64,000 nucleotides of DNA from an uncultured Gemmiger sp. (GCA_944386225.1 CALXAH010000016.1:1-64000), one strand, 5' to 3'. Shown: positions 27,230 through 37,131, numbered from the stretch's first letter. The notes: a model not told the origin generated them from the sequence alone. Numbers and translations: made by a program.

Positions 27230-28735
27230 ATGCCGGAAAAAGGTAAGGTCTTGGTCCAAGTCAAGGATGTGTGCAAAAACTTTGGCGTGACCATTGCGTT
27301 GTCCCATGTGGATTTCGTGGTCAAGACCGGCGAAATTCGCGGACTGATCGGTGAGAACGGTTCGGGCAAATCCACGGTTTCCTCGATTATCGCCGGAATG
27401 CAGCCGGCCAGCAGCGGCGAAATGGCCTATAAGGGCAAACCCTGGAAGCCAAAAGATGTATTGGAAGCACAGGCTGCCGGCATTGGCATGATTGTGCAAG
27501 AGGCCGGTACTATCGCGAATATCTCGGTGGCAGAAAATATTTTTCTGGGAAGCTATCAGAAATTTCGCAAGGGGCCCATTATTGACAAAAAAGCGATGGT
27601 GACCGAGGCCCGTAAAGCCCTGGAAAAGATCGGGGTCACCCACATAAACCCGGCATTGCCCGCCCGGATGTACGACATGCAGGAGCGCAAGCTGATCGAA
27701 ATCGCAAAATGCATGTATAACAATCCGGAACTTCTGATTGTGGATGAGACGACTACCGCCTTGAGCCAGAGTGGCCGCGACATCATCTACCGGATCATGC
27801 ATGAGATGGCGGATGCCGGTAAAGCGGTAATGATTATCAGCCACGACCTGAACGAAATGATGGAGCAGTGCGATACCCTTACAGTTCTGCGTGACGGCGT
27901 CATTATCGACAACATCGACAAAGCGGACTTTGATCCGGATGATATTAAGCAAAAGATGGTGGGCCGCGAGATTAAAGGCAACTACTACCGGGTGGACAAT
28001 GACGGTTATAGCGATGAGGTGGTATTGAAAGCGGATTGTATCACTACCATGCACAGCCTGCTTTGCTTTGATCTGGAACTGCACAAGCAGGAGATTCTGG
28101 GCATCGGAGGCCTGTCCGATTGCGGGATGCATACGGTTGGACGGGCACTCTATGGGCTGGAAATGGTAGTGGACGGTGAAGTCCGGATTTCTGACCGCAA
28201 CGTGGTGGTTAAGAACGCACAGGTAGCTTTTCGCAACGGTATGGGCTATGTGTCCAAGAACCGGGATACGGAAAGCCTCGAGTTAAATGCTTCCATTTAC
28301 AACAATATCGCTTCCACCGGCTATGATAAGAACAGCACAGGCCCTTTCATCAACCCCTTCAAGGAGCGAGCCTATGTGGACAAGCAGGTTCGTGCTCTGA
28401 TGATTAAGTGCCAGAATGCTCACCAGCCGGTGCGTGCGCTGTCCGGCGGCAACAAACAGAAGGTGGTATTCGGCAAATGGTGTGCAGATGATGCGGACAT
28501 CCTGATTCTGGATTGTCCCACCCGCGGTGTGGACATCGGTGTCAAGGCCGCCATGTACCAGCTGATCTACGATATGAAAAAGCAGGGCAAGTCCATCATT
28601 ATGATCAGCGAGGAACTTCCGGAACTGATGGGCATGTGCGACCGTCTGCTGATCATGAGGGATGGACAGATATCCGGCGAGTTCTTCCGCAAAGACGGAT
28701 ACGACGATCGCACCCTTATCGAGTATATGATTTGA
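27230..28735 (+). CDS. Sugar ABC transporter ATP-binding protein (RbsA/MglA type, two domains)
   Basis: The 501-residue protein has two ABC domains. Domain 1 has Walker A GENGSGKSTV and Walker B LLIVDETTT. Domain 2 has the usual degenerate P-loop (GGLSDCGMHTVG) but an intact signature LSGGNKQKVV and Walker B ILILDCPTRG. This arrangement is that of CUT2-family importers for ribose, galactose and related sugars. The second ATG (27230) was taken as start: GGAGG is 10 nt before it but only 1 nt before the upstream ATG at 27221. The signature of domain 1 is not obvious in the usual place (MYDMQERKLIEIAK), a common feature of CUT2 ATPases. Confidence 0.9.
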   Translation: MPEKGKVLVQVKDVCKNFGVTIALSHVDFVVKTGEIRGLIGENGSGKSTVSSIIAGMQPASSGEMAYKGKPWKPKDVLEAQAAGIGMIVQEAGTIANISVAENIFLGSYQKFRKGPIIDKKAMVTEARKALEKIGVTHINPALPARMYDMQERKLIEIAKCMYNNPELLIVDETTTALSQSGRDIIYRIMHEMADAGKAVMIISHDLNEMMEQCDTLTVLRDGVIIDNIDKADFDPDDIKQKMVGREIKGNYYRVDNDGYSDEVVLKADCITTMHSLLCFDLELHKQEILGIGGLSDCGMHTVGRALYGLEMVVDGEVRISDRNVVVKNAQVAFRNGMGYVSKNRDTESLELNASIYNNIASTGYDKNSTGPFINPFKERAYVDKQVRALMIKCQNAHQPVRALSGGNKQKVVFGKWCADDADILILDCPTRGVDIGVKAAMYQLIYDMKKQGKSIIMISEELPELMGMCDRLLIMRDGQISGEFFRKDGYDDRTLIEYMI

Positions 28736-28748
28736 AGGAGGGAAAAAA

Positions 28749-29765
28749 ATGACTGCGACATCCTCCGCGAATACCTCCGGGAAGGAGCTGCATCTGAACT
28801 GGAAAGAGCGCGTTGACGTGATCCGCTCCAATCGCTGGTTCCTGATGGCCTTCCCCTTCGCCATGCTGGCGCTTATCATCCTGATTTTTGGTGGGGCTAC
28901 CGGCGGCAATTTCTTCCGGGTCAGTGTACTTAAAGGTATCTTAAGCCAGGCGATTATCATCGGCACCTGTGCCACCGGCGTTTCTTTCATATACTCCAAC
29001 GGCAACCTGGATATTTCTATTGGTGCTGTACTGGGTATGGGCGCTACCTTAGGCGTGCTGGCCTATAACGCTACCAATATCACCCCGCTGCTGATTCTGG
29101 TAAGTGTGGGCGTTTCGTTGGGATTGATGGCTTTCAACTGTACCATGAGCGTGGTTTGCCATATCAAGACCATCACGGTGGCTATTGTGGTCACACAGAT
29201 TTACAGCGCAATTACCACATTGCTGATCGGCGGTGCCGGCACCATCGACATTGCCTATGAGACCAGCTCGATGCTGGAGGATGGCGGTTTCCGCTATATA
29301 GCCTTCTTCGGCTACTTCATCCTTTGCCTGGTGGTTTACCACTTCACCAGGATAGGCCGGGAACTGCGGTTCCTGGGCGGCAACGAAACATGTGCCCAGC
29401 AAACCGGTATGAGCAGCGGCAAGGCCACCTATGTAAGCTTTCTGATGGCTGGTCTGGGCGTTGGCCTGGCAGCCGTGTTCAGTGTCATTGATGTGTCGGC
29501 AGTGAGCGTAGAAACCGGCAGCGGTCTGGGAATGGACGTAATGCTGGCCACTGTGCTGGGTGGCATGTCCATCTTCGGTGGTTCACGATCCAACGCCTAC
29601 GCTGGCCTGATCGGTGCTTTGACTGTGGCTGCGCTGAACAAGGGCCTGCTGATGGTAGGCGTTCCCTCCGCTTTCATCCAGGGCATTCGGGGCGTTATCT
29701 TCCTGGCGCTTGTTTATATGAACAGCGAGCGCCGCGATCTGCTTCCTTCCCGCATGCAGTTCTGA
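28749..29765 (+). CDS. Sugar ABC transporter permease (RbsC-like)
   Basis: The 338-residue polytopic protein has the CUT2 permease segments, including GNLDISIGAVLGMGATLGVL and GMDVMLATVLGGMSIFGGSRSN near the end. It lies 13 nt after the ATPase gene, with GAAGGAGGG before the ATG. It is one of two different permeases in this operon and may form a heterodimer with the one at 31167. Confidence 0.9.
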   Translation: MTATSSANTSGKELHLNWKERVDVIRSNRWFLMAFPFAMLALIILIFGGATGGNFFRVSVLKGILSQAIIIGTCATGVSFIYSNGNLDISIGAVLGMGATLGVLAYNATNITPLLILVSVGVSLGLMAFNCTMSVVCHIKTITVAIVVTQIYSAITTLLIGGAGTIDIAYETSSMLEDGGFRYIAFFGYFILCLVVYHFTRIGRELRFLGGNETCAQQTGMSSGKATYVSFLMAGLGVGLAAVFSVIDVSAVSVETGSGLGMDVMLATVLGGMSIFGGSRSNAYAGLIGALTVAALNKGLLMVGVPSAFIQGIRGVIFLALVYMNSERRDLLPSRMQF

Positions 29766-29831
29766 TCCGTATACGACGCGTCTGTGAGGCGCGGACCGAT
29801 TCTGACACAATAATAAAAAAGGAGAATCATC

Positions 29832-31103
29832 ATGAACAAGATCCTGAAACGCATGGCAGCCGGCATCCTGACCGGCGCTCTCTGCCTGACGGCCTTTGCA
29901 GGCTGCGGCTCCACCGGTTCCGGCTCCCAGGGAGGCTCCTCCGCCGACGGTGAAACCACCGGCAAAAAATTTGTCATCGGCGTGGCAGAGGCCCAGGCCA
30001 ATGATGAGGTTACCACTCGTCGTGCCTACTTTGAAAACTTCATCGCCCCCACCTACAATGTGGAGTTCATCTTCTCCGAGGTGCTGAAGGACGACGCCGC
30101 CGTCAAGACCTTTATCGAAAACTGCATTGACTCCGGCGCTGACGCCATCATCGACTTCAAGTCCAACTCCTCCCAGATGGCTCGCCTGTGCGAGGAGAAC
30201 GGTGTTGTTTATACGGTACAGGGTATTCCCGACATGGCACCCGACCTGATGGAGGGGGAGTTCCCGCTGTTCAGCGGCTGGTCGGGCGCCAACAACGACC
30301 ATCTGGCGGATCTGTTCCGCAACTGGCTGGAGGAGAACACCAGCGCGGATGGTTCTGAGGGCTTCCTGGTTTCCACCTCTCTGGCTTCCCAGGGAAATGT
30401 ACAGCACATCGAAGTGTCCCGTGCCATTCTGGAGGGCCTGCAGGAAAAATATGGTTTGACCTATGAGCAGCCCATCGAGGATCTGGTATACGTTTCGGAA
30501 ACCACCAACGTGGCCAACGACAAAGGCCTGCTGATTACCCTGTATCCCGGCTCTCCCAACAAGGACACCTGGCTGCCCGGTATCTCCTCCCTGCTGCAGA
30601 GTGGCAAGTACAAGATGTTCCTGAGCTCCGGCCAGACCTACAACCAGACCGCCACTGTGGTCAATGAGGTGGAAGCGGCCTTCGGCATTGATATCAAGGT
30701 TGCCAGCATTGCGGCTTTCAGCACCACTCTGGACACTGCTTTCAGCACCCTGGATCCCAATGGCAACCCCAGCGTGGACTTTGTTACCGTCAAACCCTCC
30801 AGTGTTCTGAATGCTTCTGTGTTTGCTGCAACCTATAACGCTCTGAACGGTGTTATTGATACCGCCTGCCGGGATGAGAATGGTAAGCCTGCCAACTTCC
30901 GTTTCAACATGATCAGCATCAGCAGCCCGGAAGAACTTGCTAAAACCAAAGGCTGGGATGATGCTGAAGCCGGTACCTGGATTGCAGGTAAGGAATTCGT
31001 GGATCAGATGCTGGTTACCACCAACCCGGATGTCACGGCGGCAAGCATCAACGAACTTATGGCGAGCGTAGACGTGGATTCCATCGCGGAGATGATGGGC
31101 TGA
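29832..31103 (+). CDS. Sugar ABC transporter substrate-binding lipoprotein
   Basis: The 423-residue protein has a signal peptide and lipobox AFAGC (C25), a Gly/Ser-rich linker, then a periplasmic-binding fold of the RbsB/MglB class (VIGVAEAQANDEVTTRR). It is longer than classical ribose-binding proteins (about 300), which would suit a larger ligand such as an oligosaccharide. It lies between the two permease genes and delivers the locus's glycan fragment to the importer. Confidence 0.88.
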   Translation: MNKILKRMAAGILTGALCLTAFAGCGSTGSGSQGGSSADGETTGKKFVIGVAEAQANDEVTTRRAYFENFIAPTYNVEFIFSEVLKDDAAVKTFIENCIDSGADAIIDFKSNSSQMARLCEENGVVYTVQGIPDMAPDLMEGEFPLFSGWSGANNDHLADLFRNWLEENTSADGSEGFLVSTSLASQGNVQHIEVSRAILEGLQEKYGLTYEQPIEDLVYVSETTNVANDKGLLITLYPGSPNKDTWLPGISSLLQSGKYKMFLSSGQTYNQTATVVNEVEAAFGIDIKVASIAAFSTTLDTAFSTLDPNGNPSVDFVTVKPSSVLNASVFAATYNALNGVIDTACRDENGKPANFRFNMISISSPEELAKTKGWDDAEAGTWIAGKEFVDQMLVTTNPDVTAASINELMASVDVDSIAEMMG

Positions 31104-31166
31104 TTCCCGGGCAACGACTTGTTTGACAAGGGTGGGCGTCCCTGTCAGTAAAGGAGAGAAAGAGCA

Positions 31167-32219
31167 ATGAGCAAATGGCAAGACTTCCGCAGAAAGCATG
31201 TGCTGCTCATGAACACGCTGTTTACCGTGGCAGTGCCGCTGACAGTGTGGCTGGTGATGGAACTGCTGGATTATTCAACCACCGGCCTGCACACTATGAA
31301 CTCCATGGTGGACTGGACCACCCTCATGCGCAACCTGGTGTCCTCCTTCTGCTTTGCCCTGGGCCTGAACTGTAATATGGCCCTGGGACGCATGGATACC
31401 TCTACCGGATCGCAGATGTTCCTGGCCTGCATCTTAGGCGGCAATCTGGCTTTGTCGCTGAATCTGGGCGGCGTGGGCGTGCTGGTCTTCAGCATGCTGC
31501 TGGGTATGGTTGCAGGTGCTTTTGTGGGATTCCTCTTTATCAATCTGCGCATCCTGCCCATGGTGCTGGGCTTGGGCATCAGCCTGGTGTATGAGTGTAT
31601 CTCCTTCAGTGCCAATAACCAGCAAGGCCTGAATCTGTTTGGCAAGCCTGGCGTAGGGATTCTTTCCAACCGGCTGTTCATCATTGGCATTACCGTCCTG
31701 ATTATGCTGGTCATGACCTACCTGTTCCAGTACAGTCCCTTCGGCTACAAGCGTCGGGCTATTCAAGGTAATCAGAAGTTAGCCAACGATGCGGGCATTA
31801 ACATTTATGTGAATGCGCTGCTTTGCTACACGGCGGCAGGCGCACTGGTTGCCGTGGCCGGTGTCTTTGACACTGCCTATAAGAGCAATTTGGTGCCTGT
31901 GCTGGGCATGAACTCCAACAGTACCGTGTTTTCCAACATGTTCCCCATGGCAGTGGGGTTGTGGCTGGCTAAAAAATCCAATCCGGTCATTGGCATTCTG
32001 GCTGGCTCGCTGAGTGTTCAGTTCTTGGTACTGGGATTGGCCAAGTTCACCAACATCGGCATGAGCGACTATATGCAGACCTGCATTAAGTACAGCGTCT
32101 GGCTGGTATTCATGATTTACCGGATGAACGAGGATAAGATCCAGCTTATCAAGGATAAGCGCGCCCGGGTGGCGCTGGCCAAAGCGACCCGCGCTCAGCG
32201 CGCTGCGGTGGCTGCCTAA
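31167..32219 (+). CDS. Second sugar ABC transporter permease (RbsC-like)
   Basis: The 350-residue polytopic protein has CUT2-type segments (LNCNMALGRMDTSTGSQMFL, LRILPMVLGLGISLVYECIS). It is clearly divergent from the permease at 28749. The C-terminal 25 residues are strongly basic (KDKRARVALAKATRAQR). With the other permease it probably forms a heterodimeric channel energised by the ATPase at 27230. AAGGAG precedes the ATG. Confidence 0.88.
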   Translation: MSKWQDFRRKHVLLMNTLFTVAVPLTVWLVMELLDYSTTGLHTMNSMVDWTTLMRNLVSSFCFALGLNCNMALGRMDTSTGSQMFLACILGGNLALSLNLGGVGVLVFSMLLGMVAGAFVGFLFINLRILPMVLGLGISLVYECISFSANNQQGLNLFGKPGVGILSNRLFIIGITVLIMLVMTYLFQYSPFGYKRRAIQGNQKLANDAGINIYVNALLCYTAAGALVAVAGVFDTAYKSNLVPVLGMNSNSTVFSNMFPMAVGLWLAKKSNPVIGILAGSLSVQFLVLGLAKFTNIGMSDYMQTCIKYSVWLVFMIYRMNEDKIQLIKDKRARVALAKATRAQRAAVAA

Positions 32220-32292
32220 AGCAAGACATAGTCAGAAGCGGCGGCAAAGAGTGTTCTTTGCCGCCGCTTTTCTCAAGAGAAAGGAAAAAGCG

Positions 32293-33675
32293 ATGAAGAT
32301 GCCTCCCAACATCCTGATGATCATGGCGGATCAGTTTCGCCTGACCACTTTGCAAGGCATGGGTGACAACATTCCTACTCCCAATATCAAGCGGATTATG
32401 GATCAAAGTGTAGTTTTTACCCGGGGATGCTGCTCCTGCCCCTTGTGTACTCCCAGCCGAGCATCGTTAGCGACCGGCAAATACCCAAGTCGTTGCGGAG
32501 TGCCGGTACATGATGCGGTGCTGCCGCCGGAACAGCCCACCTACTACCAGGCCTTGCGACAGGCAGGCTACAGGGTGGGAATTGTGGGGAAGAGCGATTT
32601 GCACAAGGCTGACAAATATTGCGGAAATGGGGCGCTACCCAGTATGTACCACTACGGTTTTACAGATCCTGTCGAGACTGAGGGGAAAATGAACAGCGCC
32701 TGGTATGTGAAAAATGAGGCAGGTGAGGCCATTCCTGCCGGACTGTACCAACGGTATTTGAATGCGCGCGGGCCGGAGCGGCTGGCTGCCTTGAATGAGG
32801 ATTACCGCTCCTATTTAAGAGAAAAACGCCGGTTTTACGCGGCGCCCAGCGTACTGCCGGAAGAAGATTTTCTGGATAATTTCATTGGCCGGATGGCCTG
32901 CACATGGCTGGAACAGGTGGAGAGTGATGTGCCCTGGCACGGGTTTATAAGCTTTGCGGGGCCACATAATCCTTGGGATCCGCCGCTTGCCGATTATGAG
33001 AAATTTAAGAATGCCGATCTACCTGCACCTCTGGCTGATAATCTGGACGGTAAACCGGAATGGGTCAGGCGGCGCGCTGAGCAAGAGACTGGCGGGATGA
33101 CCGTCGAACAGGCTATGAAGATGCGTCGATGCTATGCCGCCAGCGTACAGGTGGTAGACTGCTGGGTAGGGCGGCTGTTGGATATTCTCGAGCGGCGGGC
33201 GCTGGCGGACAACACGGTGGTGATCTTCTGTGCTGATCATGGAGAAATGCTGGGAGACCATGGCCTCTTGGAGAAAAAGGTGATGTATGAGGCCAGTGTG
33301 CGCATCCCTTTAATGGTGCATTTGCCTGGTATGACCACACGCCGTGACAGCGATGCTTTGGTGCAGCTTATGGATCTTGCCCCTACCTGCATGGATCTGG
33401 CGGGTGTTGATTATGACCGGCGTTGTCTGGACGCTCGCAGCCTTCTGCCTCTGCTTCAGGGAGAGCACGGCCCTGACGCCCAGCCTCACCAGGTTCAGAT
33501 TAGTGAACTGCTCAATAGTTTGATGATTTTCGATGGACGATACAAGTGGATCCGAAACTGGAACGATAGGGACGAACTCTATGACCTTGAGACGGATCCA
33601 CAAGAACTGCATAACGTAATTGAAGAACATCCGGAGATCATCCAACGTCTGAAACAGTACACTTTTATGCATTGA
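32293..33675 (+). CDS. Type I sulfatase (Cys-type), no signal peptide
   Basis: The 460-residue sulfatase has CCSCPLCTPSRASLATGKYP in its first 65 residues (modified Cys C52), N-terminal metal motif ILMIMADQFR and C-terminal pair CADHGEMLGDHG. The substrate-pocket segment FISFAGPHNPWDPP resembles arylsulfatase and choline-sulfatase relatives. ATG at 32293 was chosen because AAGGAAAAAGCG precedes it and homology begins at KMPPNILMI. It follows the second permease by 73 nt. Confidence 0.92.
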   Translation: MKMPPNILMIMADQFRLTTLQGMGDNIPTPNIKRIMDQSVVFTRGCCSCPLCTPSRASLATGKYPSRCGVPVHDAVLPPEQPTYYQALRQAGYRVGIVGKSDLHKADKYCGNGALPSMYHYGFTDPVETEGKMNSAWYVKNEAGEAIPAGLYQRYLNARGPERLAALNEDYRSYLREKRRFYAAPSVLPEEDFLDNFIGRMACTWLEQVESDVPWHGFISFAGPHNPWDPPLADYEKFKNADLPAPLADNLDGKPEWVRRRAEQETGGMTVEQAMKMRRCYAASVQVVDCWVGRLLDILERRALADNTVVIFCADHGEMLGDHGLLEKKVMYEASVRIPLMVHLPGMTTRRDSDALVQLMDLAPTCMDLAGVDYDRRCLDARSLLPLLQGEHGPDAQPHQVQISELLNSLMIFDGRYKWIRNWNDRDELYDLETDPQELHNVIEEHPEIIQRLKQYTFMH

Positions 33676-33706
33676 CGCTGCCAGGCAGCAGAAAGGACGA
33701 TCAGCT

Positions 33707-35218
33707 ATGAAAGCCATCATGGTTATGTATGATTCTCTTCGGCGGGATCTTCTGTCCTGCAACGGCGGGCCGATCCCAACCCCGAATTTCGAGCGGCTGG
33801 CGGCACGTACGGTATGCTTTGACCGGTGCTATGTAGGAAGTCTCCCTTGCATGCCCGCCCGCCGCGAGCTGCATACCGGCCGCTACAATTTTTTGCACAG
33901 GGATTGGGGCCCCATTGAGCCTTTTGATGATTCCATGCCCCAGATTCTCAAACAGAATGGGGTGTATACCCACCTGACAACCGACCACTACCACTATGTG
34001 GAGGATGGCGGTGCCACCTACCACAGCCGCTATTCTTCCTGGGAATGCTACCGGGGTCAGGAGAGCGACACCTGGATCGCCGATCTGACCCCGCCGCCCG
34101 CCGAGTATTCGCCCCATCTGATTGGAACAAAAAATATGAACGGTACTTTGGCGGTTATGCGGCGCAGGGGCGGTTGGCAGAATGACCACAACCGGGAAAT
34201 GCTGCATACCAGCGCTGACTATCCCATGCACCATACTTTTGACAACGGGCTGGATTTCCTGGACAGGAACGCGGCCTATGATAACTGGTTTTTGCAGATA
34301 GAAACGTTTGATCCCCACGAGCCTTTTACCGTGCCCGGAGAATTTGAGAGCAACTGGTTTAGTCCGGATAACCCCTTTGTGCCGGATTGGCCTCCCTACG
34401 CCAAGGTGGATGAGGATGCGGAAACAGTGGAGGGAATGCGGAAAAAATACTTCGCCCTTACCCAGTTCTGCGACCAGCAGTTGGGTCGGGTGCTGGATAA
34501 GATGGATCAGCTGGATCTCTGGAAGGATACCATGCTTATCGTAAACACCGACCACGGCTTTTTCCTGGCGGAGCACGATTGGTGGGGCAAAGGTGCGGCG
34601 CCCAACTATGAAGAACTGGTACATACGCCGCTCTTTATTTGGGATCCCCGCAGTCCGGAAACAGCTGGCCAGCGTCGCCAGGCTCTGGTGCAGACTATTG
34701 ATCTGGCTCCCACGCTGTTGGATTTCTTTGGGATGCCGATACCGACGGATATGCAGGGAAAATCTTTGTCGGACACTATAGCCCGCGATGTTCCCGTGCG
34801 GAAATATGCCATTTTCGGTTATCATGGTGCGCCTGTGGGGGTCACCGATGGCCGCTGGGTACTGCTTCGGGCAGTGGCAGACAAGAGCACACCGGTGTAC
34901 GAGTATACCCATATGCCCACTCATATGCGGGCACTTTTCTCGGTAGAAGAGATGCGTACTGCTACTATGGCCCCTGCTTTCTCTTTCACCAAGGGAGCAC
35001 CGGTTATGAAGATCGAATCCAAACCGAACCCTCGTTTTGTCAATGCGCTGGAAGAAGGAGAGGACCTGCTGTTTGATCTTCAGAACGATCCGGCCCAGCT
35101 GTGCCCGCTGGATAATGCTGCGGAAAAGCAAAGGCTTTTGAATGCACTGGCAGTCCTGCTGCAGGACAGTGACGCGCCGGCAGAAGCTTACGATCGTTAC
35201 GGCTTGGCCCGTCCCTGA
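33707..35218 (+). CDS. Type I sulfatase (Cys-type, CxPAR form), no signal peptide
   Basis: The 503-residue sulfatase has the modification motif LPCMPARRELHTGR (C48), N-terminal strand IMVMYDSLRRDLL and C-terminal pair TDHGFFLAEHDWWGKG. The first strand has YDSLRRD, keeping an Asp and the activating Arg. The MYDSLRRD...HDWWGKG type is a distinct subgroup among bacterial sulfatases. It lies 31 nt after the preceding sulfatase and 15 nt before a 53-codon gene. Confidence 0.92.
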   Translation: MKAIMVMYDSLRRDLLSCNGGPIPTPNFERLAARTVCFDRCYVGSLPCMPARRELHTGRYNFLHRDWGPIEPFDDSMPQILKQNGVYTHLTTDHYHYVEDGGATYHSRYSSWECYRGQESDTWIADLTPPPAEYSPHLIGTKNMNGTLAVMRRRGGWQNDHNREMLHTSADYPMHHTFDNGLDFLDRNAAYDNWFLQIETFDPHEPFTVPGEFESNWFSPDNPFVPDWPPYAKVDEDAETVEGMRKKYFALTQFCDQQLGRVLDKMDQLDLWKDTMLIVNTDHGFFLAEHDWWGKGAAPNYEELVHTPLFIWDPRSPETAGQRRQALVQTIDLAPTLLDFFGMPIPTDMQGKSLSDTIARDVPVRKYAIFGYHGAPVGVTDGRWVLLRAVADKSTPVYEYTHMPTHMRALFSVEEMRTATMAPAFSFTKGAPVMKIESKPNPRFVNALEEGEDLLFDLQNDPAQLCPLDNAAEKQRLLNALAVLLQDSDAPAEAYDRYGLARP

Positions 35219-35233
35219 AGCGGAGGAAACCAT

Positions 35234-35395
35234 ATGGAACTATGGAATGCCTTGGCCCCGGTACTGGAGGTGCTGGTGGGCGGCGGTTTGATTGCGGCAC
35301 TGGTAGCACTGCGGGCGCATCGTCGTGGTGACAATCGCCAGGAGCTGCTGGAGGATCCGCTGGCAGATCTGTTTCGGGATCAAATCCCCCGTTAA
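35234..35395 (+). CDS. 53-residue single-span membrane peptide
   Basis: This short gene has GGAGG 6 nt before its ATG and a clean stop. It fits tightly between a sulfatase and the GH3 gene. The product MELWNALAPVLEVLVGGGLI... has one hydrophobic helix (about residues 9-28). A basic patch (RAHRRGDNRQ) follows, then an acidic amphipathic tail ending FRDQIPR. I do not recognise a family. It could be a small accessory of the ABC importer or of the cytoplasmic enzymes, holding them at the membrane. That role is speculation. Confidence 0.65.
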   Translation: MELWNALAPVLEVLVGGGLIAALVALRAHRRGDNRQELLEDPLADLFRDQIPR

Positions 35396-35433
35396 TATGC
35401 TGTGAAAAGAAACAAAGAAAAGAGGAGTTCCCT

Positions 35434-37131
35434 ATGATCGATCTGAAGGCCAGACCGTTTTACCTGGATGATGAGGCTATCGCCTGGGTGCAGGATACCC
35501 TGGCGGGTATGACGGTGGAAGAAAAGGCCGGGCAGCTGTTTTGTGTGCTCTTTAAGGAGGCTAAACCCGAAGAATTCGACTATGTGTACAGCATCCTGTC
35601 CCCCGGAGGCTGTATGTATCGGGTGGTGCCCAGTGCGCGGGCTGTAGAGGCGTCTCAGACACTGCAAGCCCGCAGCAAGATTCCCCTGTTGATTGCCGCC
35701 AACCTGGAAAAAGGCGGGAACGGCATTGTGGAAGAGGGGACTCTGGTTGGATCTCCCATGGAAATTGCCGCCACTGATGACCCGGAAATGGCGGCCCGTA
35801 TGGCCGAAGCCTGTGCCAAGGAAGCCCGGGCGGTGGGAGCCAACTGGGCCTTTGCCCCTATTATCGATATTGATACCAATTTCCGTAATCCTATTACCAA
35901 TACCCGTACATTTGGCAGCGATCCGGATCGGGTGCGTCGGATGGGAGAAGCATATGTGAAAAAGGTGCAAAGCCTGGGTCTGGCCGCTTCCATCAAGCAT
36001 TTCCCCGGAGACGGTCAGGATGAACGGGACCAGCATCTGGTTACTTCCATCAACAGTATGGACTGCGATACCTGGATGGCCACCTACGGTGCTGCCTATA
36101 AGGCAGGCATTGAGGCCGGGAGCCTTACCGTTATGGTGGGCCATATTATGCAGCCTGCCTGGAGCAAGCGGCTTGATCCAACCCTCAAGGATGAGGAAAT
36201 CATGCCGGGAACTCTGAGTGCGGAACTTATGCAGGGACTTCTGCGGGACAAACTGGGATTCAATGGCCTGATCTGCACCGACGCCACCACTATGGCTGGC
36301 TATACCCTGGCCATGAGCCGCCGCCGCGCCGTACCTGAAAGTATCGCCCGGGGCGCGGATATGTTCCTTTTCGCCCGAAATCTGGAAGAGGATTACGGCT
36401 TTATGCTGGAAGGAATTCGCCAGGGAATCATCACACCCCAGCGGCTGGACGAGGCGGTTACCCGTATTCTGGCCACCAAGGCTGCCCTGGGCCTGCACAA
36501 GGGCGTGCCGGCCATCAGCCAGGAGGCCGCTGCCCAGGTGGTGGGCTGTGCTGAGCACCAAAGCTGGGCGGAAGACTGCGCTGACCGGGCTATCACCTTG
36601 GTCAAGGAGCAGGCCGGTGTGCTGCCGCTTACCCCTGAGCGATACAAACGAATCCTGTTCTACACCATCGAACCGCCTGCCGGCGGCGAGGGAAACTACA
36701 AAGTTAAAGCGGCCTGTGCCAAGGTGCGGGAGATGCTGGAAGCCGAGGGCTTTCAGGTGGATGACTTTGTACCTCAGCCCTACGGAGAAGGCTTTACCAC
36801 CAAGTACGAAGACGTGGTGAATAACTACGACCTGATTCTTTATGTAGCGAACCTGTCTACCAAGAGCAATCAAACGGTAGTACGCATTGAGTGGAAACAA
36901 CCTATGGGAGCGGATTGCGGGCACTATATGAACGATGTCCCCACCATTTTTGTTTCCCTGGAAAATCCGTATCACTTGCTGGACTTTCCACGGGTTAAGA
37001 CGTACATCAACTGCTATAGCAACAACGACCATTGCCTTCGTCAATTGGTCGAAAAACTCACCGGCCGCAGTTCCTTCAAGGGGAAAAGCCCTGTAGATGC
37101 TTTCTGTGGTAAATGGGATGCCCGGCTGTGA
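35434..37131 (+). CDS. GH3-family glycosidase, NagZ-like
   Basis: The 565-residue cytoplasmic protein has the GH3 barrel: FAPIIDIDTNFRNPITNTR, SIKHFPGDGQDERDQH, and the nucleophile D283 in LICTDATTM. In NagZ-type beta-N-acetylhexosaminidases the catalytic loop reads KHFPGHG...DxH. Here the second His is Asp but DQH is retained. A second alpha/beta domain follows (about 380-565). It has no signal peptide. In this locus it probably removes a beta-linked N-acetylhexosamine from a desulfated oligosaccharide, which hints at a mucin- or GAG-type substrate. Other GH3 activities cannot be excluded. Confidence 0.88.
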   Translation: MIDLKARPFYLDDEAIAWVQDTLAGMTVEEKAGQLFCVLFKEAKPEEFDYVYSILSPGGCMYRVVPSARAVEASQTLQARSKIPLLIAANLEKGGNGIVEEGTLVGSPMEIAATDDPEMAARMAEACAKEARAVGANWAFAPIIDIDTNFRNPITNTRTFGSDPDRVRRMGEAYVKKVQSLGLAASIKHFPGDGQDERDQHLVTSINSMDCDTWMATYGAAYKAGIEAGSLTVMVGHIMQPAWSKRLDPTLKDEEIMPGTLSAELMQGLLRDKLGFNGLICTDATTMAGYTLAMSRRRAVPESIARGADMFLFARNLEEDYGFMLEGIRQGIITPQRLDEAVTRILATKAALGLHKGVPAISQEAAAQVVGCAEHQSWAEDCADRAITLVKEQAGVLPLTPERYKRILFYTIEPPAGGEGNYKVKAACAKVREMLEAEGFQVDDFVPQPYGEGFTTKYEDVVNNYDLILYVANLSTKSNQTVVRIEWKQPMGADCGHYMNDVPTIFVSLENPYHLLDFPRVKTYINCYSNNDHCLRQLVEKLTGRSSFKGKSPVDAFCGKWDARL

